Source: Chryseobacterium sp.
GTDB lineage: Bacteria > Bacteroidota > Bacteroidia > Flavobacteriales > Weeksellaceae
NCBI RefSeq assembly: GCF_008831505.1
Contig: NZ_CP044507.1
Span: forward strand, 2,626,368-2,690,367
Length of the DNA stretch: 64,000 nucleotides
Direction of reading: 5' to 3'
The position numbers and the translations under genes are program-made. The notes under the pieces are model-generated. The model did no database searches, was not told the DNA's origin, and saw only the letters and a program-made list of their open reading frames with translations. This document shows positions 40,835 through 48,600 of the stretch, in pieces. Within the stretch, counting starts at the first letter, position 1. Each line of letters opens with the position of its first letter.

Positions 40835-42985
40835 TTAATCTACAATTTTAAAATCAAGCTGTTTAGCTATAAGATTGGCTTTCATCACCTTAATTTTCAC
40901 TTTATCTCCCAGCTGGAACTGCTTTCCGTGCCTTGAGCCTCGTACCGCGTGAGTACTGGCATCAAAAGAATAACTGTCATCGGTAAGATCACGAAGTTTT
41001 ATCAGACCTTCGGCACCGTTCTCCGGAATCTGTACCCAGAAACCGAATTCTGCTACACCGGAGATCACACCTTCGAAAGTTTCTCCAAGGTGCTTTTCCA
41101 TGAATTTCACCTGCATGAATTTTATGCTGTCGCGCTCGGCGTCTGCGGCCAGACGTTCCATAGCGGAACAGTGCTTGGCTTTTTCCTCCACATCATTGCG
41201 GTTGGGAGATTTTCCGCCATCCAGATAATGCTGAAGGAGTCGGTGTGCAATGAGGTCGGGATAACGCCTGATAGGCGAGGTAAAGTGCGAATAATACTCA
41301 AATCCCAGTCCATAATGGCCAATAGGATTGGTGGAATAGACCGCTTTACTCATGGACCTCATAGCCAGGGTCTCAATCATATTCTCTTCCGGCTTCCCTT
41401 TCACTTTCTGCAAAAGTGTGTTCATGCTTTCCGTAACCTTTTTGGTGTTTGCCAGATCCATTTTATAGCCGAAGGTAGATACAAAATCACGCAGTGCCTC
41501 CAGTTTGGTGGGATTAGGATCGTCGTGGATACGGTAGATAAATGTATTGTTTGTGGGTGTACCCTTTCTGTTCAGTGAAACAAATTCCGAAACTTTACGG
41601 TTGGCCAGCAACATAAATTCTTCAATGAGATGGTTGGAATCCTTGCTTATCTTGAAATAAACACCTACCGGCTCGTTGTTTTCATCTAGGTTGAAGCGGA
41701 CTTCACTTCGGTCAAATGTAATCGCTCCATCGCGTATTCTTTTAGCCCTCAGTATTTTAGCAAGGCGGTCAAAGGTCAGAATTTCCTCTGCAAGCTCTCC
41801 CTGTCCGGTTTCAATTCTTTCCTGGGCTTCCTCGTAGGTGAATCTTCTGTCGGAGTGGGTTACGGTACGTCCGAACCATTCTTTCCGGATTTCTGCCTGA
41901 TCATCCATTTCAAATACAGCAGAGAAAGTATACTTATCTTCGTTAGGTCTCAATGAACAGACGCCATTACTCAATACTTCCGGTAACATTGGAACAACGC
42001 GGTCTACCAGATAGATAGAGGTGGCTCTGCTGTACGCTTCATCATCCAGGCGGGTACCGGGACGTACATAATGCGATACATCGGCAATATGCACTCCAAT
42101 TTCCCAGTTACCATTCTCCAGTTTCCGGATAGAAAGTGCATCGTCAAAATCCTTGGCATCCTTTGGGTCTATAGTTAAGGTGAGGATATTTCTCATATCC
42201 CACCGTTTTGCGACCTCCTCATCCCTGATCTCACGGTCTATGGCATCTGCTTCCAGTTCAACCTCTTCGGGAAATTCATATGGAAGACCGTATTCGGCGA
42301 GTATAGAGTGTATCTCTGTTTCATGCTCGCCGGGTGCGCCCAATACTTGGGTTATTTCGCCTTCAGGGTTCTTGTCACCGGGGCGCCAGCCAATCATCTT
42401 CACCACAACTTTATCGCCATGCTTGGCACCGTTGAATTTGTCTTTCCTAACAAAGATATCGGTGTTGAAATTCTTCTTGTCGGATACAACAAAACCAAAT
42501 TCCTTATGAGGGATGTATTCAAAGGTTCCTACAAAATCGGTACGTTTGCGGTGCGTGACCTCTACCACAGAACCTTCCATCTTTTTACCCTTATACTGGT
42601 AGGTTACAATAACCACAGTATCCCCCTGCAGAGCATCTTTAACATTTTTGGAGTGAATAAAAACGTCATCGTCCAGCTCTTCCACATTCACATAGGCATT
42701 TCCGCTCTGGTTGAAATCTATAATTCCGGTAAGTGTACCTTCGATCCGGAGGTTAATGATGTATTTTCCTTTGGAGACTTCTTCAATCCGCTGGTCGGCC
42801 AGAAGTTTATGCAATGCCTGCACAACGAGTTCCCGCTGACGCGGATTCTTAAAATCAATACCGTCCGCAATCTGCTTATAATTGTAAATTTTTGAAGACT
42901 GCTTATTCATAAACTGCAGAATGGTCCTACCAATTTCCTGAAGTTTTTGATTATTTTTTGAGGAAATGTATTTACGTTTTGCCAT
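40835..42985 (-). CDS. rnr: ribonuclease R
   Basis: A 716-residue 3'-5' exoribonuclease of the RNB family that degrades structured RNA. Cold-shock domains cover about 60-220. The RNB domain has Asp-Pro-Lys-Asp-Ala-Lys-Asp-Phe-Asp-Asp-Ala near 275-285, whose aspartates bind Mg. A C-terminal S1 domain runs from about 630 (Phe-Glu-Gly-Val-Ile-Ser-Gly-Val). No extended basic tail follows S1, unlike E. coli RNase R. The start is at Met-Ala-Lys-Arg-Lys-Tyr; the gene begins 30 bp downstream of rpiB. Confidence 0.95.
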   Translation of the reverse strand: MAKRKYISSKNNQKLQEIGRTILQFMNKQSSKIYNYKQIADGIDFKNPRQRELVVQALHKLLADQRIEEVSKGKYIINLRIEGTLTGIIDFNQSGNAYVNVEELDDDVFIHSKNVKDALQGDTVVIVTYQYKGKKMEGSVVEVTHRKRTDFVGTFEYIPHKEFGFVVSDKKNFNTDIFVRKDKFNGAKHGDKVVVKMIGWRPGDKNPEGEITQVLGAPGEHETEIHSILAEYGLPYEFPEEVELEADAIDREIRDEEVAKRWDMRNILTLTIDPKDAKDFDDALSIRKLENGNWEIGVHIADVSHYVRPGTRLDDEAYSRATSIYLVDRVVPMLPEVLSNGVCSLRPNEDKYTFSAVFEMDDQAEIRKEWFGRTVTHSDRRFTYEEAQERIETGQGELAEEILTFDRLAKILRAKRIRDGAITFDRSEVRFNLDENNEPVGVYFKISKDSNHLIEEFMLLANRKVSEFVSLNRKGTPTNNTFIYRIHDDPNPTKLEALRDFVSTFGYKMDLANTKKVTESMNTLLQKVKGKPEENMIETLAMRSMSKAVYSTNPIGHYGLGFEYYSHFTSPIRRYPDLIAHRLLQHYLDGGKSPNRNDVEEKAKHCSAMERLAADAERDSIKFMQVKFMEKHLGETFEGVISGVAEFGFWVQIPENGAEGLIKLRDLTDDSYSFDASTHAVRGSRHGKQFQLGDKVKIKVMKANLIAKQLDFKIVD

Positions 42986-43015
42986 AGTTTGTGTGTGTGA
43001 AGAGGTTATACAAGA

Positions 43016-43447
43016 TTAGCAGCAGGCTATTTTCGCCACTCTGCCTTCATGTCTGCCTCCCTCAAACTCCGTGCTAAGAAATTTCTCAATGATGTCAATG
43101 GCAAGTTCAACAGCAATAAAACGGGCAGGTATGGCAATCATATTGGCATTATTATGTTTTCGGGCCAGTTCAGCCAGTTCCGGCATCCAGCATAGGGCAC
43201 ACCGGATGTCTTTATGCTTGTTCGCAGACATCTGTACACCGTTTCCACTGCCACAAATCAGTATTCCCAAGATGTTAACACCGCTTTCCACGGAGTCCGC
43301 TGCCGGGTGCACGAAGTCCGGATAATCAACAGACTCAGTAGAATCTGTCCCGAAATCCTGTATATCACAACGGTCAGCAAAGTGCTTTTTAATTATCTCT
43401 TTATATTCAAATCCTGCGTGGTCACACGCTATAGCTATTTTCTTCAT
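43016..43447 (-). CDS. rpiB: ribose 5-phosphate isomerase B
   Basis: A 143-residue enzyme that interconverts ribose-5-phosphate and ribulose-5-phosphate in the pentose phosphate pathway. The opening Ala-Cys-Asp-His-Ala-Gly near 7-12 and Cys-Gly-Ser-Gly-Asn-Gly near 67-72 (catalytic Cys) are characteristic. The C-terminal part has Arg-His-Glu-Gly-Arg. First gene of the minus-strand run; a TAnnTTTG box stands 28 bp upstream. It diverges from pgk across the candidate origin region. Confidence 0.93.
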   Translation of the reverse strand: MKKIAIACDHAGFEYKEIIKKHFADRCDIQDFGTDSTESVDYPDFVHPAADSVESGVNILGILICGSGNGVQMSANKHKDIRCALCWMPELAELARKHNNANMIAIPARFIAVELAIDIIEKFLSTEFEGGRHEGRVAKIACC

Positions 43448-43474
43448 GTCTTTTTATATAATGTGCAATGACTA

Positions 43475-43482
43475 CAAATTTA
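43475..43482 (-). promoter_or_regulatory. TAnnTTTG box before rpiB
   Basis: Minus-strand TAAATTTG, 27 bp before the rpiB ATG, the right distance for a short leader. Confidence 0.5.
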
Positions 43483-44008
43483 GGATTAATAATATAAATA
43501 CCCGCCGGTACCGCATAAAATACCGGAGACTACCGAGCATTGGCGCCACTTTAACGGTTGAAATGCAGAAATCAGGGTATGGTGTGAACACTTTGGGAAA
43601 AGCTGTTGATAACTCCTCAGAAAAAAGGCTTTGCAGCTTCACTTAATTTGTTAATGGAAATTATATTTTGAAAACAGACCAAAAACTATTTTGAAGTTTA
43701 CCTGCACTCAATAGCAATTTGCCAATACCGGAACTATTAATAAAGATGAATTCATGAAACTGCTAACATTTGCGGATAACTTACTTAACATTCTGTCTGC
43801 AAGCAGAATAATATTGTGATTAATCTGTGATTAAAGGAACGTTTCTGTGTGGCCAAATAATACGTGTTTTTTTCTCCCCAATTCCCCCAACTACAACAAC
43901 AGTACTCATATTATTTTTTTTTAAACAGAATATATTGTAGATAAAATGAGACTTTGGGGATTGGGGAATTTTAAATCTTTTTTAATTTTCCATCCTCCGA
44001 ATTAATGT

Positions 44009-44016
44009 TAAATTTG
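44009..44016 (+). promoter_or_regulatory. TAnnTTTG box before pgk
   Basis: TAAATTTG, 23 bp before the pgk ATG. T-rich sequence stands about 25 bp further up, with no crisp -33 motif. Confidence 0.55.
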
Positions 44017-44039
44017 TGAAACTCAAAACAGGGTGATTT

Positions 44040-45230
44040 ATGAAAACAATCAACGATTTTAACTTTAAAGACAAGAAAGCCCTGGTTCGGGTAGATTTCA
44101 ATGTTCCGCAGAGTGCTGATCTGAAAGTGACAGACAACACGAGAATAGTAGCTGCAAAAGAAACAGTGGATAAAATCCTGAACGACGGTGGCTCCGTGAT
44201 ACTGATGACCCACCTGGGAAGACCAAAGGGCAAAGTCTCAGAAGAATTTTCACTTAAAAATATTGTTCCTGAGATTGAAGCGGTTTTCGGAAGGAAAGTT
44301 CAGTTTTGTGATGACTGTCTGGGGGATAATGCAACACGGATGACAGGTGAGCTGAAGCCGGGAGATATCCTGTTGCTTGAGAACCTTCGTTTTTATGATG
44401 AAGAAGAAGCCGGTAGTGCCGAGTTTGCAGAAAAGCTGGCTAAATATGCAGATGCTTACGTCAATGATGCTTTTGGAACTGCACACAGAGAGCATGCATC
44501 CACAGCTGTAATCGCTAAATATTTTCCTTCAACGAAATTTTTCGGTTTATTAATGGCTAAAGAAATTGAAGCTGTGGAAAAGGTGCTGCAGAAAGGGGAA
44601 AAGCCGGTAACAGCAATTATCGGCGGGTCCAAAGTTTCCTCTAAGATTACAATAATAGAGAATATGCTTCCTGCCGTGGATAATCTGATCATAGGTGGCG
44701 GAATGGCCTTTACCTTTGTAAAGGCTTTGGGCGGCAGTATTGGCTCTTCGGTAGTGGAGGAGGATAAAATGGATCTGGCACTGGAAATTCTTAAAAGAGC
44801 AGAAGCGGAAAATGTAAAGGTTTTTCTGCCAGTTGATGTGATAGCTGCTGATGAATTTAATAATGATGCCGAGCGGAAGGAAACCGATATTTATGAGATT
44901 CCTGAGGGCTGGATGGGACTCGATGCAGGCCCGAGGTCCCGCGATCTGATCCACGACGTAATCTTAAATTCAAAGACGATTTTGTGGAATGGCCCTATTG
45001 GCGTTTTTGAGATGCCAAATTTTTCTGCGGGTACGGTTGCTCTCGGCGACAGCATTGCAGAATCTACACGTAACGGTGCTTTTTCACTTGTGGGTGGAGG
45101 AGACAGCGTGGCTTTTGTGAAGCAGTTTGGCTATGATGACAAAGTAAGTTATGTTTCCACCGGTGGTGGGGCGATGCTTGAAAGTTTGGAAGGAAAAGAG
45201 TTGCCTGGTATACGGGCAATCAATAATTAG
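44040..45230 (+). CDS. pgk: phosphoglycerate kinase
   Basis: A 396-residue glycolytic enzyme transferring phosphate between 1,3-bisphosphoglycerate and ADP. Val-Arg-Val-Asp-Phe-Asn-Val-Pro at 17-24 and Leu-Met-Thr-His-Leu-Gly-Arg-Pro near 58-65 make the substrate side. Gly-Gly-Ser-Lys-Val-Ser-Ser-Lys near 198-205 and the nucleotide region Gly-Gly-Gly-Asp-Ser near 358 complete the fold. Full length and normal. A strong terminator follows. Confidence 0.97.
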   Translation: MKTINDFNFKDKKALVRVDFNVPQSADLKVTDNTRIVAAKETVDKILNDGGSVILMTHLGRPKGKVSEEFSLKNIVPEIEAVFGRKVQFCDDCLGDNATRMTGELKPGDILLLENLRFYDEEEAGSAEFAEKLAKYADAYVNDAFGTAHREHASTAVIAKYFPSTKFFGLLMAKEIEAVEKVLQKGEKPVTAIIGGSKVSSKITIIENMLPAVDNLIIGGGMAFTFVKALGGSIGSSVVEEDKMDLALEILKRAEAENVKVFLPVDVIAADEFNNDAERKETDIYEIPEGWMGLDAGPRSRDLIHDVILNSKTILWNGPIGVFEMPNFSAGTVALGDSIAESTRNGAFSLVGGGDSVAFVKQFGYDDKVSYVSTGGGAMLESLEGKELPGIRAINN

Positions 45231-45250
45231 TTAGTTACATTTAAATATGC

Positions 45251-45284
45251 AAAGGTGGTCTCCAAATGGGGAGCACCTTTTTTT
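45251..45284 (+). terminator. pgk terminator
   Basis: AAAGGTG (45251-45257) pairs with CACCTTT (45274-45280). An inner TCTCC/GGGGA extension surrounds a 4-nt loop, and a run of seven T follows. Confidence 0.9.
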
Positions 45285-45417
45285 CAATTTCATTTCTGCC
45301 TTACTGCAATACACAAAATGTATTCAGCTTTATCTTCTATCGTAACTGCATGAATTTCTCAAAAAATTAATTTTTTAGCAAAAATTGACGTTCTGTAATA
45401 GGTCTAAAATCGATTTT

Positions 45418-46236
45418 CTATTTTTTTCTGATAATATATATCAAACTTGAAAATTCGCCGTTTTTTGAGGCCTTAAAATTGGAAATCGCTCCGATAAGTG
45501 CTCCTTGAGCCCAGAAAAAGGGTGACTTACGGTATTTTTCGCTCAGTAAAGAAATATAAAACGAGTCGAGTAGGAGTGGTTTCACTTTTTGCACTTTCCA
45601 GTTGTGACTTTCCATTAACTTTTTCATTCCTCTCTGAGTGAAATGAAACAGGTGCCGGGGTACGTCCCAGGCCGCCCAAAATTCTTTATAATATTTAGCA
45701 TCAAATGAAGCGGGATTGGGAACTGCAATAATCAGTACGCCTTCGGGCTGAAGTTTTTTATAGAACAGCTGCAATATTTCCTTCTGATCTTCTATATGTT
45801 CAAAAACATGCCAAAGAGTGATCACGTCTAAACTCTGATCAGCAATTGTTGATAAATCTGAAATTACAGAATGCTCCCCGTTTTTCAGAACCGCTGCCTG
45901 ACGGGCAGCTTGATTTGGTTCAAAACCCAGAACTGAAAAATCTTCCCTGATGAACTTAATAAATTCGCCTGCACCACATCCGTAGTCCAAAAGTTTACCT
46001 TTTAGCGGAACTTCCGCAGCCACAATATTGCGCTTATAGTTAAGATTAAATTTCTGGAGAAGTTTATATACTTTCTCTTTTAAACTACCTGAATCCTGAT
46101 GATGCGAAATATATTTCTCACTCTCGTAGTATGGAGCAATGTCTGTTGGAACAGGTTTAGTTTGTAATACACCGTCAATCTCAGTTGGCTCTATTGTAAA
46201 TGATTCACCGGTCAGGAAATGATCCTTTATCTTCAT
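45418..46236 (-). CDS. class I SAM-dependent methyltransferase
   Basis: A 272-residue methyltransferase. Motif I is Leu-Asp-Tyr-Gly-Cys-Gly-Ala-Gly near 83-90, with Gly-Phe-Glu-Pro as the acidic end of strand 2. Post-I Leu-Trp-His-Val-Phe-Glu-His near 141-147 is the pattern of the UbiG/Methyltransf_23 group. The target could be a lipid, a glycan or a small molecule; sequence alone does not say. The C-terminal part has Phe-Trp-Ala-Ala-Trp-Asp-Val-Pro-Arg-His-Leu. A parS site lies 14 bp upstream of its start. Confidence 0.85.
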   Translation of the reverse strand: MKIKDHFLTGESFTIEPTEIDGVLQTKPVPTDIAPYYESEKYISHHQDSGSLKEKVYKLLQKFNLNYKRNIVAAEVPLKGKLLDYGCGAGEFIKFIREDFSVLGFEPNQAARQAAVLKNGEHSVISDLSTIADQSLDVITLWHVFEHIEDQKEILQLFYKKLQPEGVLIIAVPNPASFDAKYYKEFWAAWDVPRHLFHFTQRGMKKLMESHNWKVQKVKPLLLDSFYISLLSEKYRKSPFFWAQGALIGAISNFKASKNGEFSSLIYIIRKK

Positions 46237-46249
46237 TGATTAATTTTAT

Positions 46250-46265
46250 TGTTTCACGTGAAACA
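46250..46265. promoter_or_regulatory. parS site 1 (ParB binding)
   Basis: TGTTTCACGTGAAACA, a perfect 16-bp palindrome identical to the known ParB parS consensus. It lies between mnmG (stop 46274) and the methyltransferase start (46236). Confidence 0.93.
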
Positions 46266-46273
46266 TTTATTGA

Positions 46274-48136
46274 TTATCTTCCTAAGTAGATGAGGAGGAC
46301 ATTGATATCTGCTGGTGAGACTCCGCTGATTCGTGAGGCCTGCGCAATGGTTTTAGGTCTGATGTTATTCAGTTTTTGCTTTGCCTCAGCTGAAAGGGAT
46401 GTAATACCGTCATAACTGAAATCTGCAGGAATCCTTATTGTTTCCAATCTGTTGAGTTTTGCAACGTTTTCCTTCTCTTTTTCAATATAACCGCGGTATT
46501 TTATATTAATTTCCGCCTGTTCGCGTACTTCATCGCTGTATAGTGAGCTGACCTCTTTTATACCTGGAATACCCTCCAGTTTATCCAGACTCATGTTGGG
46601 ACGGGTGAGAATCTGAGCTGCCCTGTAAGCCTGATCTACAGGTGAAGATGCTATCGTTTCAAGAACCGGGTTGATTACGCCGGGCTTTAGTGAATATTCC
46701 TTCAGGAATGCTTCAAGTTCGCTGCTTTTCGATATTTTTTCTTCCACTGCTTGTAAGCGTTGCAGACTGGCCAGCCCCAAATGATATCCTTTCTCTGTTA
46801 ACCTCACATCGGCATTGTCCTGCCTTAACAATAAGCGATATTCTGCACGTGATGTAAACATCCTGTAAGGTTCTTCTGTACCTTTTGTGATCAGGTCATC
46901 TATTAGGACACCAATATACGCTTCATCCCTCTGCAGTATGAATTCGTCCTTACCATGCACTTTGTTATGTGCATTAATACCTGCCATCAAGCCTTGACCG
47001 GCCGCTTCTTCATACCCTGTAGTGCCGTTTATCTGTCCGGCAAAATACAGGTTTGAAATAAGTTTTGTCTCCAGCGTATGGTTCAGTTGGGTAGGTGGGA
47101 AGTAATCATATTCAATAGCATAGCCTGGACGGAAAACCTTCACATTTTCAAAGCCGGGTATATGTCTCATTGCCTTTATCTGTACATCTTCGGGTAGGGA
47201 AGAGCTGAAACCGTTTACGTAGATCTCGCATGTCCGCCAACCTTCTGGCTCTACAAACAGTTGATGTCTTGTACGCTCAGCAAACCTGTTGATCTTATCT
47301 TCAATACTGGGACAGTATCGTGGTCCGGTACTTTGAATGGTACCGTTAAACATCGGACTCCTGTCAAAGCCTTCGCGCAGAATTTCGTGCACGGTTTCAT
47401 TGGTGTAAACTATATGACAGCTAAGCTGACGGGTAAGTTTAGGAGTGTCTGTATAGGAGAATTTTTGCGGATTTTCATCTCCTTTCTGTTCTTCCATAAC
47501 CGAATAATTGAGGCTCCGGCCGTCTACACGTGGTGGGGTACCGGTTTTCATCCGGCCCGCCTGAAAGCCAAGTGCAATTAGCTGCTCTGTAATACCAAAT
47601 GCACGTGGTTCGCCCATACGGCCACCACCCAACTGTTTGTCGCCTACGTGGATCAGACCGTTTAAAAATGTTCCATTGGTAAGTATGACAGCGTGTGCCC
47701 GGATAGATATTCCCAAGGAAGTTACTACTCCAACAGCTTTATGGTCTTCAATAATAAGGCTTTTAACCATGTCCTGAAAAAAATCCAGGTTTGGCGTATT
47801 CTCCAGTGCGATGCGCCATTCCTCCGCAAACATCATCCTGTCGTTTTGCGTGCGTGGTGACCACATGGCCGGACCCTTGGACAGGTTCAGCATTTTAAAC
47901 TGCACAGCCGATTTATCGGCTACAATACCGGAATACCCACCTAATGCATCTATTTCTCTAACGATCTGTCCTTTTGCAATACCTCCCATAGCCGGATTAC
48001 AGGACATTTGTCCTATGGTCTGCATATTCATCGTAACAAGTAAGGTTTTAGAGCCCAGGTTAGCGGCGGCCGCCGCGGCCTCACAGCCAGCATGACCACC
48101 GCCCACCACTATTACATCATATTTGTCTGTAATCAT
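46274..48136 (-). CDS. mnmG: tRNA uridine-5-carboxymethylaminomethyl enzyme MnmG (GidA)
   Basis: A 620-residue FAD enzyme that with MnmE modifies wobble U34 of several tRNAs. The FAD motif Gly-Gly-Gly-His-Ala-Gly-Cys-Glu is at 12-19. Typical later segments are Gly-Gly-Arg-Met-Gly-Glu-Pro near 188, Asp-Gly-Arg-Ser near 215, and the substrate region Thr-Ser-Arg-Ala-Glu-Tyr-Arg-Leu-Leu-Leu-Arg near 425. Complete. Both flanks carry a perfect parS. In many bacteria gidA lies near the replication origin. mnmE is not in the window. Confidence 0.97.
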   Translation of the reverse strand: MITDKYDVIVVGGGHAGCEAAAAAANLGSKTLLVTMNMQTIGQMSCNPAMGGIAKGQIVREIDALGGYSGIVADKSAVQFKMLNLSKGPAMWSPRTQNDRMMFAEEWRIALENTPNLDFFQDMVKSLIIEDHKAVGVVTSLGISIRAHAVILTNGTFLNGLIHVGDKQLGGGRMGEPRAFGITEQLIALGFQAGRMKTGTPPRVDGRSLNYSVMEEQKGDENPQKFSYTDTPKLTRQLSCHIVYTNETVHEILREGFDRSPMFNGTIQSTGPRYCPSIEDKINRFAERTRHQLFVEPEGWRTCEIYVNGFSSSLPEDVQIKAMRHIPGFENVKVFRPGYAIEYDYFPPTQLNHTLETKLISNLYFAGQINGTTGYEEAAGQGLMAGINAHNKVHGKDEFILQRDEAYIGVLIDDLITKGTEEPYRMFTSRAEYRLLLRQDNADVRLTEKGYHLGLASLQRLQAVEEKISKSSELEAFLKEYSLKPGVINPVLETIASSPVDQAYRAAQILTRPNMSLDKLEGIPGIKEVSSLYSDEVREQAEINIKYRGYIEKEKENVAKLNRLETIRIPADFSYDGITSLSAEAKQKLNNIRPKTIAQASRISGVSPADINVLLIYLGR

Positions 48137-48149
48137 AAAATCATATTAA

Positions 48150-48165
48150 TGTTTCACGTGAAACA
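48150..48165. promoter_or_regulatory. parS site 2 (ParB binding)
   Basis: A second identical 16-bp TGTTTCACGTGAAACA, 1900 bp from the first. It lies between ybeY (stop 48183) and the mnmG start (48136), 14 bp before that start codon. ParB bound here could also affect mnmG transcription. Confidence 0.93.
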
Positions 48166-48182
48166 TAGGGTGAATTAAATGC

Positions 48183-48599
48183 TTATTTTTCATTAAGCAA
48201 AGCCAGGTAATGATTTTCCCTGGCTGTCATTTCTTCCTGTTCTTCAGGAGTTTTATCCTTATATCCGCAGAGATGGAGCATACCATGTGCGAGCACTCTG
48301 TGAAGTTCATCTAAGAAGCTGGACTTCAATAAATCTGCGTTTTCAGAAATGCGCGGCAAAGATACGAAAATCTCACCCGAAACTGTTTTACCCTTTACAT
48401 AGTCGAACGTGATCACATCAGTATAGTAGTCATGATCCAGAAAATCACGGTTTACCTTTAACAGATATTCATCATCGCAAAAAATATAATTGATCTTCCC
48501 AGCCTTATAACCTTCAAGAGTAATCAGTCGGTTTAACCAGGGAACAATCTCCTGTTTGATTTCTACAGGCTCAATTTCTTCAAAAAAATAAGTGATCAT
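48183..48599 (-). CDS. ybeY: endoribonuclease YbeY
   Basis: A 138-residue zinc endoribonuclease for 16S rRNA 3' maturation and ribosome quality control. The motif region near 109-118 reads His-Gly-Met-Leu-His-Leu-Cys-Gly-Tyr-Lys-Asp: the first two zinc histidines are there, while the third, His in Gly-Tyr-Asp-His of E. coli, is Asp/Lys-like. As I recall, Gly-Tyr-Lys-Asp-Lys is usual in Bacteroidota, so this is not a broken copy. It starts 1 bp after the patatin stop (48601). Confidence 0.92.
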   Translation of the reverse strand: MITYFFEEIEPVEIKQEIVPWLNRLITLEGYKAGKINYIFCDDEYLLKVNRDFLDHDYYTDVITFDYVKGKTVSGEIFVSLPRISENADLLKSSFLDELHRVLAHGMLHLCGYKDKTPEEQEEMTARENHYLALLNEK

Positions 48600-48600
48600 A

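Larger units (their letters stand above)
43448..44039. other. only long intergenic region: candidate origin-like DNA and pgk leader
   Basis: 592 bp between divergent rpiB and pgk. It has three one-mismatch DnaA-like nonamers in one orientation: TGTTGATAA 43604-43612, TGCGGATAA 43771-43779, TGTAGATAA 43936-43944. An 11-bp-period tandem TGTGATTAA occurs at 43815-43823 and 43826-43834. An inverted repeat (CCCCAATTCCCC 43876-43887, GGGGATTGGGG 43956-43966) surrounds AT-rich DNA. rpiB and pgk promoter boxes lie at its two ends. A 66-residue frame at 43446-43646 is not credible. See findings. Confidence 0.4.

Noticed and set aside
43446..43646. 66-residue plus-strand frame in the rpiB-pgk gap
   Set aside because: No promoter box or plausible initiation site at its start, which overlaps the 5' end of rpiB on the other strand. 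The composition is a random mix and it resembles nothing I know. The gap is better read as regulatory or origin DNA.
48290..48330. YbeY as a degenerate copy because the third zinc histidine is changed
   Set aside because: Gly-Tyr-Lys-Asp-Lys at this place is, as I recall, usual in Bacteroidota YbeY; rest of the motif is intact.
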